Positions 35,671 to 45,400 of a stretch of DNA of 64,000 nt are shown piece after piece. Within the stretch, counting starts at the first letter, position 1. Each line of letters begins with the position of its first letter. The DNA is taken from contig NZ_JARUMJ010000001.1 in the NCBI RefSeq assembly GCF_036898465.1, forward strand, positions 6,448,001-6,512,000. Direction: 5' to 3'. The position numbers and the translations under genes were made by a program. The notes beneath the pieces were generated by a model. It worked only from the letters and a program-made list of their open reading frames with translations, had not been told where the DNA came from and made no database searches. Source of the DNA: Streptomyces sp. B21-105. Its GTDB lineage: Bacteria; Actinomycetota; Actinomycetes; Streptomycetales; Streptomycetaceae.

Positions 35671-37020
35671 ATGAAGGTCGTGTCATCGGCCCGGAGCCTC
35701 CTCTCCCTGGTGGCCGCACTCGTGCTCGCCGTCCTGGCCCTGCTGGCGGCGGGCGCCCCGCGCGCCGACGCGGCCACCGACGTGTCGGCCGTCGCCGAGG
35801 CCCTCCGCGACAGCCCGGTCTACGTCGACCCCGAGGCGAGGGGCCAACTGTCCCAGGCGGACGCGCACGCCCTCCAGCAGCAGATCGAGGACGCCGGCAA
35901 GCCGCTGTTCATCGCGGTACTGCCGGCCGGCTACCCCATGGCGGACCTCTTCACCGATCTGCGGACCGCCACCGGCGTGACCGGCGCGTACGCGATCCGC
36001 CTCGGCGACCGCTTCGACGCCCGGGCCGACTCCTCGGTGCTCTCCCGCACGGCCGTCCAGAACCTGGTCACCAGCGTCCGCTCCGAGCCTGACGCGTCGG
36101 CCCAGCTGGCCGACTTCACCGACCGCGCCCTGCTGAACATGGGCGGTTCGGCCCCCGCGAGCTGGGGCTCCTCGGACGGCGACGGGGTCTCGCAGACCGC
36201 GCTGATCACGGCGGGCGTGGTGCTGGCGGCGGGCGGGGCCGGCGCGTACACGCTGGTGCGCCGCAACCGCCGGCGCCGCGCGGACGAGCAGCGGGCCGCA
36301 CTCGACCGGCTGCGGGTCGTCGTGGACGAGGACATCACCGCGTTCGGCGAGGAACTGGACCGGCTGGACTTCCATCCGGCCGAGCCGGGCGCCGACGACG
36401 CCATGCGCGCCGACTACGAACGTGCTCTGGACGCCTACGAACAGGCGAAGTCGGCCATGGCGTCGGCCGCGCGCCCCGAGGACGTGCGCGGTGTCACCGA
36501 GGCCCTGGAGGACGGCCGCTTCTCCCTCGCCCTGCTCGCCGCCCGCCGGGAGGGACGGCCGCTGCCCGAACGCCGTCCGCCCTGCTTCTTCGACCCCCGC
36601 CACGGCCCTTCGGTCGGCGACGCCACCTGGACGCCGACCGGCGGGGCCACGCGTGAGGTCCCGGTCTGCGCCGCGGACGCGACCAGGCTGGCCGACGGCC
36701 GCGATCCGGTGATCCGCGAGGTCGACAGCGACTACGGCCGCCGCCCCTACTGGGAGGCGGGCCCGGCCTACGGCCCCTGGGCGGGCGGCTACTTCGGCGG
36801 CGGCATCCTGCCCGGCCTCCTCGTCGGCACGATGCTCGGCTCCATGATGGCCACCCCGTCCTACGCCCACGCCTACGGCGACGGATACGGGGACTTCGGC
36901 GGCGGCTACGACGGCGGCGACGTCTCCGGAGCCGACTTCGACCCCGGTGACTTCGGTGGCTTCGGAGACGGCGGGGGAGGAGGCGACTTCGGCGGGGGCG
37001 ACTTCGGCGGAGGATTCTGA
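35671..37020 (+). CDS. Secreted/membrane-anchored TPM-like protein with Gly/Asp-rich tail
   Basis: A 449-residue protein: signal peptide (about residues 1-34, ending ADAATD), an extracytoplasmic domain resembling a TPM/Psb32 fold (about 35-165), a transmembrane segment TALITAGVVLAAGGAGAYTLV (about 175-195), a basic RRNRRRR stop-transfer signal, a charged cytoplasmic helical region (to about 300), a small Cys-containing section, and a C-terminal Gly/Asp/Phe-rich tail ending in GGGDFGGGDFGGGF. No enzyme residues are evident. Similar actinomycete proteins are annotated as hypothetical. It stands alone, 116 nt after cimA and convergent with the amidase-like gene. Confidence 0.8.
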   Translation: MKVVSSARSLLSLVAALVLAVLALLAAGAPRADAATDVSAVAEALRDSPVYVDPEARGQLSQADAHALQQQIEDAGKPLFIAVLPAGYPMADLFTDLRTATGVTGAYAIRLGDRFDARADSSVLSRTAVQNLVTSVRSEPDASAQLADFTDRALLNMGGSAPASWGSSDGDGVSQTALITAGVVLAAGGAGAYTLVRRNRRRRADEQRAALDRLRVVVDEDITAFGEELDRLDFHPAEPGADDAMRADYERALDAYEQAKSAMASAARPEDVRGVTEALEDGRFSLALLAARREGRPLPERRPPCFFDPRHGPSVGDATWTPTGGATREVPVCAADATRLADGRDPVIREVDSDYGRRPYWEAGPAYGPWAGGYFGGGILPGLLVGTMLGSMMATPSYAHAYGDGYGDFGGGYDGGDVSGADFDPGDFGGFGDGGGGGDFGGGDFGGGF

Positions 37021-37093
37021 CGCCCGAACGCCCGAACATCCGACGTCCCGCCTTCCGGTTCGCAGCCCCGCACCGCCGCACGCAGCCCCGCTC

Positions 37094-37732
37094 TCAGTCC
37101 TGCACCGCCGCCTTGGCGAATCCCAGCACGCCGTCGAAGTCGATCGCGCCGGGGTCGCCGTGCGTGTTCTCGGGCACGTGCATGTGTCCGCACACCCCCT
37201 TGAAGGCGTTCCACCGCTGCCCGCTCATCCGCTGGCCGCCGCCGTTCCCCGCCGACTTCGGGTAGGCGGGCCACAGCGCCGGGCCGCGCAGCGGCACATG
37301 GTGGTGGATGTTCATCCACGCCAGGTACTGGGCGACGGCGCGCAGCGCCCACTCCGGGGCCTTCGGCCAGTACAGGTGCGTCTGGCCGCGGGCCGTCCAC
37401 TTGGCGTGCAGGCTCGGATCGCAGGTGCCGACGAGTTCCACCTGGCAGACGTTCAGGGTGTTCGTCTCGACGCCGCCGCGCAGGTTGGCCAGGGCGCGCG
37501 AGGAGATGTCGATGTCGAAGTGCTGGTACCACTTCAGCCGCTTGGCGGCGAAGTCCGGCACCGCCGTCAGGTTGGGTGCGACGGAGCCGCCCTGGTAGTC
37601 GGGCAGCGAGCGGCCCTCGGTGGTGTGCAGGACGACGACGTTGACCTCCATGCGGTCGCCGCCGAAGTCGTCCTGGTACCAGTGGTCGCGGTTCGCGCCG
37701 GGATAGTGCTGGGGTCCGGTCCTGGTGCTCAT
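37094..37732 (-). CDS. N-acetylmuramoyl-L-alanine amidase-like (amidase_2/PGRP fold) protein
   Basis: About 212 residues, cytoplasmic by sequence (no signal peptide). The core NVVVLHTTEGRSLPDYQGG holds a His typical of the first zinc ligand, and CGHMHVPENTHGDPGAIDF near the C-terminus carries His/Asp residues in the place of the second ligand and general acid. The region between (HFDIDISSRALANLRGG, TNTLNVCQVELVGTCDP) suits a substrate groove. Phage endolysins and actinomycete PGRP-like proteins share this layout, but no other phage genes are present. ATG 37732 is preferred, though its ribosome site is weak. Confidence 0.75.
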   Translation of the reverse strand: MSTRTGPQHYPGANRDHWYQDDFGGDRMEVNVVVLHTTEGRSLPDYQGGSVAPNLTAVPDFAAKRLKWYQHFDIDISSRALANLRGGVETNTLNVCQVELVGTCDPSLHAKWTARGQTHLYWPKAPEWALRAVAQYLAWMNIHHHVPLRGPALWPAYPKSAGNGGGQRMSGQRWNAFKGVCGHMHVPENTHGDPGAIDFDGVLGFAKAAVQD

Positions 37733-37762
37733 ACCTCGTGACTGTGACACAAGGCACAAATC

Positions 37763-37791
37763 GGGGCCGGAAGCTCTTTGCTTCCGGCCCC
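37763..37791 (-). terminator. Terminator between YceI and amidase-like genes
   Basis: GGGGCCGGAAGC pairs with GCTTCCGGCCCC (12 bp, 5-nt loop), about 45 nt downstream of the yceI stop on the minus strand. Confidence 0.75.
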
Positions 37792-37836
37792 TTTCTGCTG
37801 TTTTCTGATGTTTTCTGCCATGCCGTGTCAAAGCGC

Positions 37837-38439
37837 CTACGCGTTCTTGATCGCCGAGATGTCGAAGTTCAGCTTGATCTTGTCCGAGACCAGGACGCCA
37901 CCCGTCTCCAGCGCTGCGTTCCAGGTCAGGCCCCACTCCGAGCGCAGGATCTCCGCCTTGCCCTCGAAGCCGACGCGCTCGTTGCCGAACGGGTCCCTCG
38001 CGGCGCCGTTGAACTCCAGGTCGATGGTGAGCGGCCTGGTGACGCCGAGGATGCTCAGATCGCCGGTGACGCGGTAGTCGTCGCCGGCGGACTCGACGGA
38101 CGTGGAGCGGAAGGTCATCGCCGGGAACTCGTCGGTCTTGAAGAAGTCGGCGCTCTTGAGGTGGCCGTCGCGGTCGGCGGACCCGGTGTCGATGCTGTCC
38201 ATCCTGACGTCGATGGAGGCGGTGGACCGGGACGGGTCGGCGCCGTCCAGCTGCAGAGAGCCGGTGAACTCGTTGAACTTGCCCTTGACGTTGGTGACCA
38301 TGGCGTGCCGGGCCGTGAAGCCGATCGTCGAGTGTGCCGGGTCGATCGAGTAGACGCCGGTCAGCGCGGCGAGCTCGGGGCTCACCGTGGCGGTGGCGGC
38401 GGCGGAGTCGTCGGTGTTCTTGCGGCCGAAGATGCTCAT
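37837..38439 (-). CDS. YceI-family protein
   Basis: A 200-residue lipocalin-like beta-barrel that binds polyisoprenoid-type lipids in characterised homologues. Signatures: GVYSIDPAHSTIGFTARHAMVTNVKGKFNEF, HLKSADFFKTDEFPAMTF, VTGDLSILGVTRPLTIDLEF. There is no signal peptide, so this copy is cytoplasmic, as is usual in actinomycetes. ATG 38439 has AAGGAG 7 nt upstream; an in-frame ATG at 38496 is less likely. It is divergent from accB across about 320 bp. Confidence 0.93.
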   Translation of the reverse strand: MSIFGRKNTDDSAAATATVSPELAALTGVYSIDPAHSTIGFTARHAMVTNVKGKFNEFTGSLQLDGADPSRSTASIDVRMDSIDTGSADRDGHLKSADFFKTDEFPAMTFRSTSVESAGDDYRVTGDLSILGVTRPLTIDLEFNGAARDPFGNERVGFEGKAEILRSEWGLTWNAALETGGVLVSDKIKLNFDISAIKNA

Positions 38440-38761
38440 GGGATGCTCCTTGGGGGACGGGGGAGGCCCGGTTTGTTTAACCTTCAATGACTCCAACGTG
38501 GGCGGTCGCGAACCTATTCCGCAGGGGCTGCCGGACTCGCCGCATCACTCGACCGGCCGAAGCAGAACCGCGTCGCGCACCCCGGATGTGAGGCGGATCG
38601 CACCCGCGGTCTTTGTGCGACCCCCACAAGCGCGAGGCCCTCTGAGCAGTCGGAACGGCTGCACGCCCGCCGGGTTCTGTTCGGTGGTACCAGGAAAACG
38701 CTTCGGAGACTGTACGGAGTCGACGTCTCGCTTTCCTTGGCGGGCTTCGTAAGGTCGCTAC

Positions 38762-40366
38762 ATGACCGTTTTGGAAGAGACGACGGGCGAACTGACCGCC
38801 GAGCCTTCGGAGCCCACGGACGCGCGCGGCCGGGTGGCCGAACTGCACGGGATCCGTGCCCAAGCCCTGGCCGGTCCGAGCGAGAAGGCGACCCAGGCGC
38901 AGCACGCCAAGGGCAAGCTGACCGCCCGGGAGCGGATCGAGCTGCTCCTGGACCCGGGGTCCTTCCAGGAGGTCGAGCAGCTGCGCAGGCACCGCGCGAG
39001 CGGCTTCGGCCTCGAGGCGAAGAAGCCGTACACCGACGGTGTGATCACCGGCTGGGGCACGGTGGAGGGCCGCACGGTCTTCGTCTACGCCCACGACTTC
39101 CGCATCTTCGGCGGCGCGCTGGGCGAGGCCCACGCCACGAAGATCCACAAGATCATGGACATGGCCATCGCGGCCGGGGCTCCGCTGGTCTCGCTCAACG
39201 ACGGCGCCGGCGCCCGTATCCAGGAGGGCGTCTCCGCGCTCGCCGGGTACGGCGGCATCTTCCAGCGCAACACCAAGGCCTCCGGCGTCATCCCGCAGAT
39301 CTCCGTGATGCTCGGCCCGTGCGCGGGCGGCGCGGCCTACAGCCCCGCCCTGACGGACTTCGTGTTCATGGTCCGTGAGACCTCGCAGATGTTCATCACC
39401 GGCCCGGACGTCGTCAAGGCGGTCACCGGCGAGGAGATCACCCAGAACGGCCTCGGTGGCGCCGACGTGCACGCCGAGACCTCCGGTGTCTGTCACTTCG
39501 CCTACGACGACGAGGAGACGTGCATCGCCGAGGTGCGCTACCTCCTGTCGATGCTGCCGCAGAACAACCGCGAGAACCCCCCGCGCGCCGAGGCCGGCGA
39601 CCCGGCCGAGCGTCGCGGCGACGTCCTGCTCGACCTGGTCCCGGCCGACGGCAACCGCCCGTACGACATGACCAAGGTCATCGAGGAGATCGTCGACGAC
39701 GGCGACTACCTCGAGGTCCACGAGCGGTGGGCGCGCAACATCATCTGCGCGCTGGCCCGTCTGGACGGCCGCGTCGTCGGCATCGTCGCCAACCAGCCCC
39801 AGTCGCTGGCCGGCGTGCTGGACATCGAGGCCTCCGAAAAGGCCGCCCGCTTCGTGCAGATGTGCGACGCCTTCAACATCCCGATCGTCACCCTGCTCGA
39901 CGTCCCCGGCTTCCTGCCCGGCGTCGACCAGGAGCACGGCGGCATCATCCGGCACGGCGCGAAGCTGCTCTACGCCTACTGCAACGCGACCGTCCCCCGT
40001 ATCTCGCTCATCCTGCGCAAGGCCTATGGCGGCGCCTACATCGTCATGGACAGCCAGTCCATCGGCGCGGACCTCACCTACGCGTGGCCGACCAACGAGA
40101 TCGCCGTCATGGGCGCCGAAGGCGCGGCCAACGTCATCTTCCGGCGGCAGATCGCCGGCGCGGAGGACCCCGACGCCATGCGGGCCCGCATGGTCAAGGA
40201 GTACAAGTCCGAGCTGATGCACCCGTACTACGCGGCCGAGCGCGGCCTCGTCGACGACGTCATCGACCCGGCGGAGACCCGCGAGGTCCTGATCCGCTCG
40301 CTGGCGATGCTCCAGTCCAAGCACGCCGACCTGCCGTCCCGCAAGCACGGCAACCCTCCGCAGTAA
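38762..40366 (+). CDS. accB: Acyl-CoA carboxylase carboxyltransferase (beta) subunit
   Basis: A 534-residue biotin-dependent carboxyltransferase that moves CO2 from biotin to acetyl-CoA or propionyl-CoA, making malonyl- and methylmalonyl-CoA. The two crotonase-like halves carry the oxyanion motifs GAGARIQEGVSALAGYGGIF and the pair around GFLPGVDQEHGGIIRHGAKLLYAY. At the specificity position (AYGGAYIVMDS) it has Ile427, as in S. coelicolor AccB rather than the Asp of PccB, so acetyl- as well as propionyl-CoA should be used. accE follows 57 nt later. The start may be read from a leaderless mRNA (TAAGGT at 38750) or from AAGG 7 nt upstream. Confidence 0.93.
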   Translation: MTVLEETTGELTAEPSEPTDARGRVAELHGIRAQALAGPSEKATQAQHAKGKLTARERIELLLDPGSFQEVEQLRRHRASGFGLEAKKPYTDGVITGWGTVEGRTVFVYAHDFRIFGGALGEAHATKIHKIMDMAIAAGAPLVSLNDGAGARIQEGVSALAGYGGIFQRNTKASGVIPQISVMLGPCAGGAAYSPALTDFVFMVRETSQMFITGPDVVKAVTGEEITQNGLGGADVHAETSGVCHFAYDDEETCIAEVRYLLSMLPQNNRENPPRAEAGDPAERRGDVLLDLVPADGNRPYDMTKVIEEIVDDGDYLEVHERWARNIICALARLDGRVVGIVANQPQSLAGVLDIEASEKAARFVQMCDAFNIPIVTLLDVPGFLPGVDQEHGGIIRHGAKLLYAYCNATVPRISLILRKAYGGAYIVMDSQSIGADLTYAWPTNEIAVMGAEGAANVIFRRQIAGAEDPDAMRARMVKEYKSELMHPYYAAERGLVDDVIDPAETREVLIRSLAMLQSKHADLPSRKHGNPPQ

Positions 40367-40423
40367 CACGGCGGACCCCCAGCGGCACCCCTGCGGAAAC
40401 CTCATCCACGGAGACTGAGACCC

Positions 40424-40618
40424 ATGAACACTCCCGACATCCGCGTCGAGAAGGGCCACGCCGAGCCCGAGGAAGTCGCCGCCATCACGGCGATCCTCCT
40501 GGCCCGCGCCGCCGCCCGCACCTCCGAGCCCGCCCCGGACCGCCGAGGCCGCCACAAGGCCGGCTGGCGCCGTCTGGAGCGCGAGGGCGGCTTCCGCGCC
40601 CCGCACAGCTGGCACTGA
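40424..40618 (+). CDS. accE: Acyl-CoA carboxylase epsilon subunit
   Basis: A 64-residue protein starting MNTPDIRVEKGHAEPEEVAA, with AAITAILLARAAAR as its helix and a C-terminal GWRRLEREGGFRAP motif seen in actinomycete carboxylase epsilon subunits. It stabilises and stimulates the AccA-AccB complex. It lies directly behind accB, as in S. coelicolor, and is followed by a strong terminator. Length and position together make the call firm despite the short sequence. Confidence 0.92.
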   Translation: MNTPDIRVEKGHAEPEEVAAITAILLARAAARTSEPAPDRRGRHKAGWRRLEREGGFRAPHSWH

Positions 40619-40631
40619 CCTCCCACGACAC

Positions 40632-40664
40632 GGAAGGGCCCCTCTCCGAGAGAGGGGCCCTTCC
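40632..40664 (+). terminator. Terminator after accBE
   Basis: GGAAGGGCCCCTCTC pairs perfectly with GAGAGGGGCCCTTCC (15 bp, 3-nt loop). It separates accBE from the convergent conservon. Confidence 0.88.
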
Positions 40665-40790
40665 GCATGTCCGGGGCGCGATGTCCGGGCGGTCTTCGGG
40701 GCGCGGGGAACTGTGCCACCGCCCACCGGCCACCGACTGCCCGGCTGACGGCTCAGCACCGCCGCGGGCAGCCCGTGGCCGCGCCGACGC

Positions 40791-41372
40791 CTACCGCAAC
40801 CGCGCCATCAGGGCGTGCTCCACGAGGGTGATCAGCGCCGACTTGGCGTCCGCGCGATGACGGGCGTCCGTCGTGATGATGGGGGTGTCGGGGCCGATCT
40901 GCAGCGCCTCGCGTACCTCGTCCGGGTTGTACGGCTGGTTGCCGTCGAAGCCGTTGAGCGCGATGACGAAGGGGAGACCCGAGTTCTCGAAGTAGTCGAC
41001 CGCGGGGAAGCAGTCGGCGAGACGGCGGGTGTCGACGAGGACGATCGCGCCGATGGCGCCGCGCACCAGGTCGTCCCACATGAACCAGAAGCGGTCCTGG
41101 CCGGGCGTGCCGAACAGGTACAGGATCAGGTCCTGGTCCAGGGTGATGCGGCCGAAGTCCATGGCGACCGTGGTGGTCGTCTTGTCCCCCGTGTGGGTGA
41201 GGTCGTCGATACCCGCCGACGCGGACGTCATGACGGCCTCGGTGCGCAGCGGATTGATCTCCGAAACAGCCCCGACGAACGTGGTCTTGCCCACGCCGAA
41301 GCCGCCCGCCACCACGATCTTCGCGGAAGTGGTGGAGCGGGAGGGACCCCCGCTAGAGCTTGCGAAGTCCAC
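40791..41372 (-). CDS. cvnD2: Conservon GTP-binding protein, second copy (CvnD)
   Basis: A 193-residue small GTPase-like protein. P-loop GGFGVGKTT, switch residues in DLTHTGDKTTTTVAMDFG, G3-type LFGTPGQDRFWFMWDDLVRGA and a non-standard G4, NGFDG, are visible. In conservons CvnD works with CvnA, B and C as a membrane-associated heterocomplex controlling development and antibiotic output. It is about 97% identical to the other CvnD in this window by eye. Last gene of the A-B-C-D operon, overlapping cvnC by 20 nt. The number follows recalled S. coelicolor order. Confidence 0.93.
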   Translation of the reverse strand: MDFASSSGGPSRSTTSAKIVVAGGFGVGKTTFVGAVSEINPLRTEAVMTSASAGIDDLTHTGDKTTTTVAMDFGRITLDQDLILYLFGTPGQDRFWFMWDDLVRGAIGAIVLVDTRRLADCFPAVDYFENSGLPFVIALNGFDGNQPYNPDEVREALQIGPDTPIITTDARHRADAKSALITLVEHALMARLR

Positions 41373-41940
41373 TGAGCACCCTTTCGAGCAGTGTCACGTC
41401 TGGCTGGCCGCCGGCGCTCTCGTCGCCGCCGGGCTGATGGATGGCGACCAGTCCCGCTTCCGCCAGGTCGGCGACGAGGATCCTGGCCACACCGAGGGGG
41501 ATGGTCAGCAGCGCCGAGATCTCGGCGACCGACTTGATCTCTCGGCAGAGGTTGCAGATCCGCTGATGCTCGGGCAGCTGGCCCTGCATCTGATGCGGCT
41601 GCGCGGTGGTGTGCACCAGCGCCTCGATGGCGAGCTGGTAACGCGGGCGGGTCCGGCCACCGGTCATGGCGTACGGACGCACCAGCGGGTTGTTCGACGA
41701 ACCGGCAGGCGCCGGTTCCGGGGCGCGGCGGTGCGGCTGCACCGGCTGGATACGCGGGGAGTGCGGCTGGTCGTACGGGGACGGCCCCGGGCCCTGCGGC
41801 CCCTGAGGCGCGTACGGCCGTTGCTGGCTGGGCGCGGAGGGGAAGTCGTAACGGTTCGGGTTCTGGGAACCGTCGTTCTGGCCCTGGGCAGGACCGTACG
41901 ACCAGTTGCCCGAATGCGAACCGCCTGGGGGTGTTGCCAC
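41353..41940 (-). CDS. cvnC2: Conservon DUF742 protein, second copy (CvnC)
   Basis: About 195 residues. An N-terminal Pro/Gln-rich tail of 80 residues precedes the DUF742 core, VRPYAMTGGRTRPRYQLAIEAL, and the helix-turn-helix-like ICNLCREIKSVAEISALLTIPLGVARILVADLAEAGLVAIHQ. GTG 41940 has a GGAGGAGGAGAG site upstream. The tail is absent from the other CvnC in the window (132 aa), the clearest difference between the two operons besides CvnA. It overlaps cvnD and follows cvnB by 96 nt. Confidence 0.9.
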   Translation of the reverse strand: MATPPGGSHSGNWSYGPAQGQNDGSQNPNRYDFPSAPSQQRPYAPQGPQGPGPSPYDQPHSPRIQPVQPHRRAPEPAPAGSSNNPLVRPYAMTGGRTRPRYQLAIEALVHTTAQPHQMQGQLPEHQRICNLCREIKSVAEISALLTIPLGVARILVADLAEAGLVAIHQPGGDESAGGQPDVTLLERVLSGLRKL

Positions 41941-42036
41941 TCTCTCTCCTCCTCCGACTGTGCCCTGGCACCCATCACGTGGAGCCGCGTCCCGAAACAC
42001 TACGGCCTCGGGACGCCAAAACGCACCGTCCGTTTG

Positions 42037-42459
42037 TTAGTTGAGAAGGCTCCCTTGGAGCTCCGCTCGAAGATCGGGCGTCAGGACCGAACCGGCTCGG
42101 TCCACCAGGAGGGCCATCTCGTACCCGATGAGGCCGATGTCCGCCTCGGGGTGTGCGAGCACCGCGAGCGAGGAACCGTCGGACACGGACATGATGAACA
42201 GGAATCCCCGCTCCATCTCCACAACCGTCTGGTTCACGCTGCCTCCCTCGAAGATCCGGGAAGCGCCTGCCGTCAGGGACGTCAGACCTGAGGCGACGGC
42301 CGCGAGCTGGTCGGCACGGTCGCGGGGGAAGCCTTCGGACATCGCCAGAAGGAGTCCGTCGGCGGAGACCACCACCGTGTGGGACACCCCCGGGGTGTTG
42401 TCCACGAAGTTGGTGATCAACCAGTTCAGGTTCTGTGCCGCCTGGCTCATCGGGCTCAC
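42037..42459 (-). CDS. cvnB2: Conservon roadblock/LC7 protein, second copy (CvnB)
   Basis: A 140-residue roadblock/LC7-fold protein (NLNWLITNFVDNTPGVSHTV, DGLLLAMSEGFPRDRADQLAAVASGL, VVEMERGFLFIMSVSDGSSLAVLAHPE), thought to regulate the partner GTPase. GTG 42459 is chosen because GGAG lies 7 nt upstream, inside the cvnA 3' end; ATG 42450 is the shorter option. It begins 1 nt after the cvnA stop, so translation is coupled. Confidence 0.92.
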   Translation of the reverse strand: MSPMSQAAQNLNWLITNFVDNTPGVSHTVVVSADGLLLAMSEGFPRDRADQLAAVASGLTSLTAGASRIFEGGSVNQTVVEMERGFLFIMSVSDGSSLAVLAHPEADIGLIGYEMALLVDRAGSVLTPDLRAELQGSLLN

Positions 42460-42460
42460 A

Positions 42461-45400
42461 CTAACGCTCCTGGTTGTAGGTGCTGTCAGGCCCACCGTGA
42501 AGATTCCCAGTGGCCTGGCCGTTCGTTTCACTGCTTCCTGCGTTGCGTCCGCGCTGGACGCCGCGACGCAGGTTGCTCAACCTGCCTCGGACGTCCTCCG
42601 GGGCGCGGGAGACCTGTGGGCCTCCCTGGGGGGTGCTCTCGGCGGCGCCTTCGATGAGGTTGGCCTTGGGCACCCGCCGCGGCAGACCGGAGGAGGTGAC
42701 CCCGCCCGCCTTGGGCTTCTTCAGAGCGGAGGCCTGCTGCCAGCGCTCGTCGTTCGCCGACCGCCAGGTGTCGCCGCCGCCGTTGCTCTCCGAAGAGGAG
42801 GCCGGCGCTTCCTGCTTCGTGGCGGGCCGTGCGCCGTTCGGACCGCTTGCGGTGGATCCGCGGCGGGGCAGACCGGCTTCGGTCAGCGCGTGGGAGGCGG
42901 CGGGGGTCGATCCCGGACGATCGAAGCCTACGCGGTTCTGCTCACCCGCGTCAGCGGCCTGCGTGGATTCCGCTTCGGGAGCGTACTGGTCCGGGTAGCC
43001 GTTCTGGTAACCGTTGCCGTGACCGTTCTGCTGCGGCCAGTCGTCCTGGTAGGACTGCTGCTCCTCGTACGGCGAGAAGCCTTCGGACGCGGCCGGTTCG
43101 GCAGCCGTTCGCTCCTCCTGGACGGGCTCCGCATACGCGGGGTCCGGGTAACCGCCGTTCGAAGAGAACCCGTCGCCCTGCGGCAGGCCGTTCCGCGGGG
43201 CGAAGGAGTCGCCCTGCGAGGCGAAGGAGTCGCCCTGCGGCGTCCCGCCGTTCGGCGGGAAGTACGGGTCGTCGTACGCCGGGCGCGGCTGCTCCTGGTA
43301 CGCCGTCTGCTGGTCGAACGAGGCGGGCTGCTCGGCGTAGCCGGTCGCACCGTTGTCGTAGTGGCCCTGGGCGCCGCTGCGGGCCGGGTCGTAACCGCCC
43401 TGTCCGGCTTCGTAGCCCTGCTGTCCCTGGCCGGCGTCGTAGTTCTCGCCGTAGGGGGAGACCTCGGCGGACCGGTGCGGCTGCGCGGACTGCTGGTCCG
43501 GCTGGCCCGACTGGGACTCCAGGGCCGCGCGGCGCTCCTCGCGCATCAGGGACCGGCCCACCGGGTCCAGGTCGCGGATGTCGTCGGGGACCTCGTAGCG
43601 GCTGTCGTCGAAGCCGAGCTCGGCGGCGGTGCGCATCGGCAGACCGTTGCTGAAGTCCTCGCCGGCGCCGTAGTTCTGCTCCGGGATGATCTGCGAGACG
43701 GTGAACTCGTCGCGGTCCGGCTGGTGCTGCTGTTCGCCGCCGCCGCCGTGGGTGATCGCGTCGGGCAGCATGACCAGCGAGGTGGTGCCGGCCTGCTCGC
43801 CCGAGGGCCGCAGCTGGACGCGGATGCCGTGCCGGTCGGACAGTCGGCCGACCACGAACAGGCCCATACGCTGGGAGATCGCGGCGTCCACGGTCGGCGG
43901 GTTGGCCAGTTTGTGGTTGATGTCCGCGAAGTCCTCGGCGGTCAGGCCGATGCCCTTGTCATGGATCTCGATCATCACGCGGCCGTCCGGAAGACGGGTG
44001 GCCGTCACGCGGACCTTGGTCTGCGGGGAGGAGAACGTGGTGGCGTTCTCCAGCAGCTCGGCGAGCAGGTGCACGAGGTCGGTCACGGCACGGCCGTGGA
44101 TCTCGGCCTCCGGGACGCCCGACAGCTCGATGCGCTCGTACTGCTCCACCTCGGAGGAGGCGGCGCGCAGCACGTCGACCAGCGGGACCGGCTGGTCCCA
44201 GCGACGGCCGGGCTCCTCGCCCGCGAGGACCAGCAGGTTCTCGCCGTTGCGGCGCATACGGGTCGCGAGGTGGTCCAGGCGGAAGAGGTTCTCCAGCTGG
44301 TCCGGGTCGGCCTCGTTGTTCTCCAGGTCGGTGATCAGGGTCAGCTGGCCCTCGATCAGCGACTGGTTGCGGCGCGAGAGGTTGGTGAAGATCGCGTTGA
44401 TGTTGCCCCGCAGCAGGGCCTGCTCGGCGGCGAGCCGGACGGCCTCACGGTGGACCTGGTCGAAGGCACGGGCGACCTCGCCGATCTCGTCCGTGGTGGT
44501 GATCGGGATCGGGGCGACCCGGGTGTCGACCCGGCCGGGGTCGGTGCGGGAGAGCTGGTCGACGAGCATCGGCAGCCGCTGTTCGGCGATGCCGAAGGCG
44601 GCGTTGCGCAGCTGGCGCATCGAGCGGCTCATCTGGCGGGCCACCGCACCGGCGAGGATGAACGCCAGGAGCAGGGCGACGACCACGGCGGCGCCGGTGA
44701 TGATCGCGGAGGTCTTGGCGTCCGCCGCGATGTCCGACGCCTCGGACACGGCCGTGTCGGTCAGGTCCGACTCGATCTGCCGGTAGGCCTCGTACTTCAG
44801 CGTGGTGACCGCCCACCAGTTCTCTATGCTGATGCCCTTTTCGGCGAGGGCGGCGCGCTCGGCGCCGTCCCTGCTCCGCATCGTGGAGATGGCGACGACC
44901 ATGGTCGTCGGGTTGGCGGGCGGCGGAACGTAGTCCGGGTTCTTCTGCTTCGCCTCGGCGGCCTGCGCGGCGCCGTCGCTCTTGATCTTCGCCTCGGCGT
45001 CCTGCAGCTTCTGCGCGTCGGCCTCGGTGCCGCCGCCGACGTACTCCTCGATGGCGATGCCCTCGAGGTAGGCGTAGGAGGAGAGGGAGACCTTCTGCTT
45101 GGCGAAGTCGTCGTCCCGCGGGCCCGGCTTGATCAGCAGGTGCATGCCGATCGAGCGTTCCAGCGACATCGCGGCCTTGGTCAGCGAGATCGCGTAGACG
45201 GTGCGGCCGTAGGAAGTGATGTTGCCGGTGCCCAGACCGAGCTCGTTGGAGAACTCCATCAGGGGGTGCGCGATCGCTGTGTAGCCCTCTTCGGTCTGTA
45301 CGCCCGACAGTTTGGAGGTGTAGGCGGCCGCGCGCAGCGGCGCCAGCTTCGTCTCCGCGTCGCGGAACAGCTTCAGCCGGCGCTCCAGACCGGCCTTCGC

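Noticed and set aside
37094..37732. Prophage remnant indicated by an endolysin-like amidase
   Set aside because: No integrase, structural genes, att sites or composition change surround it; PGRP-like genes are also chromosomal in actinomycetes.
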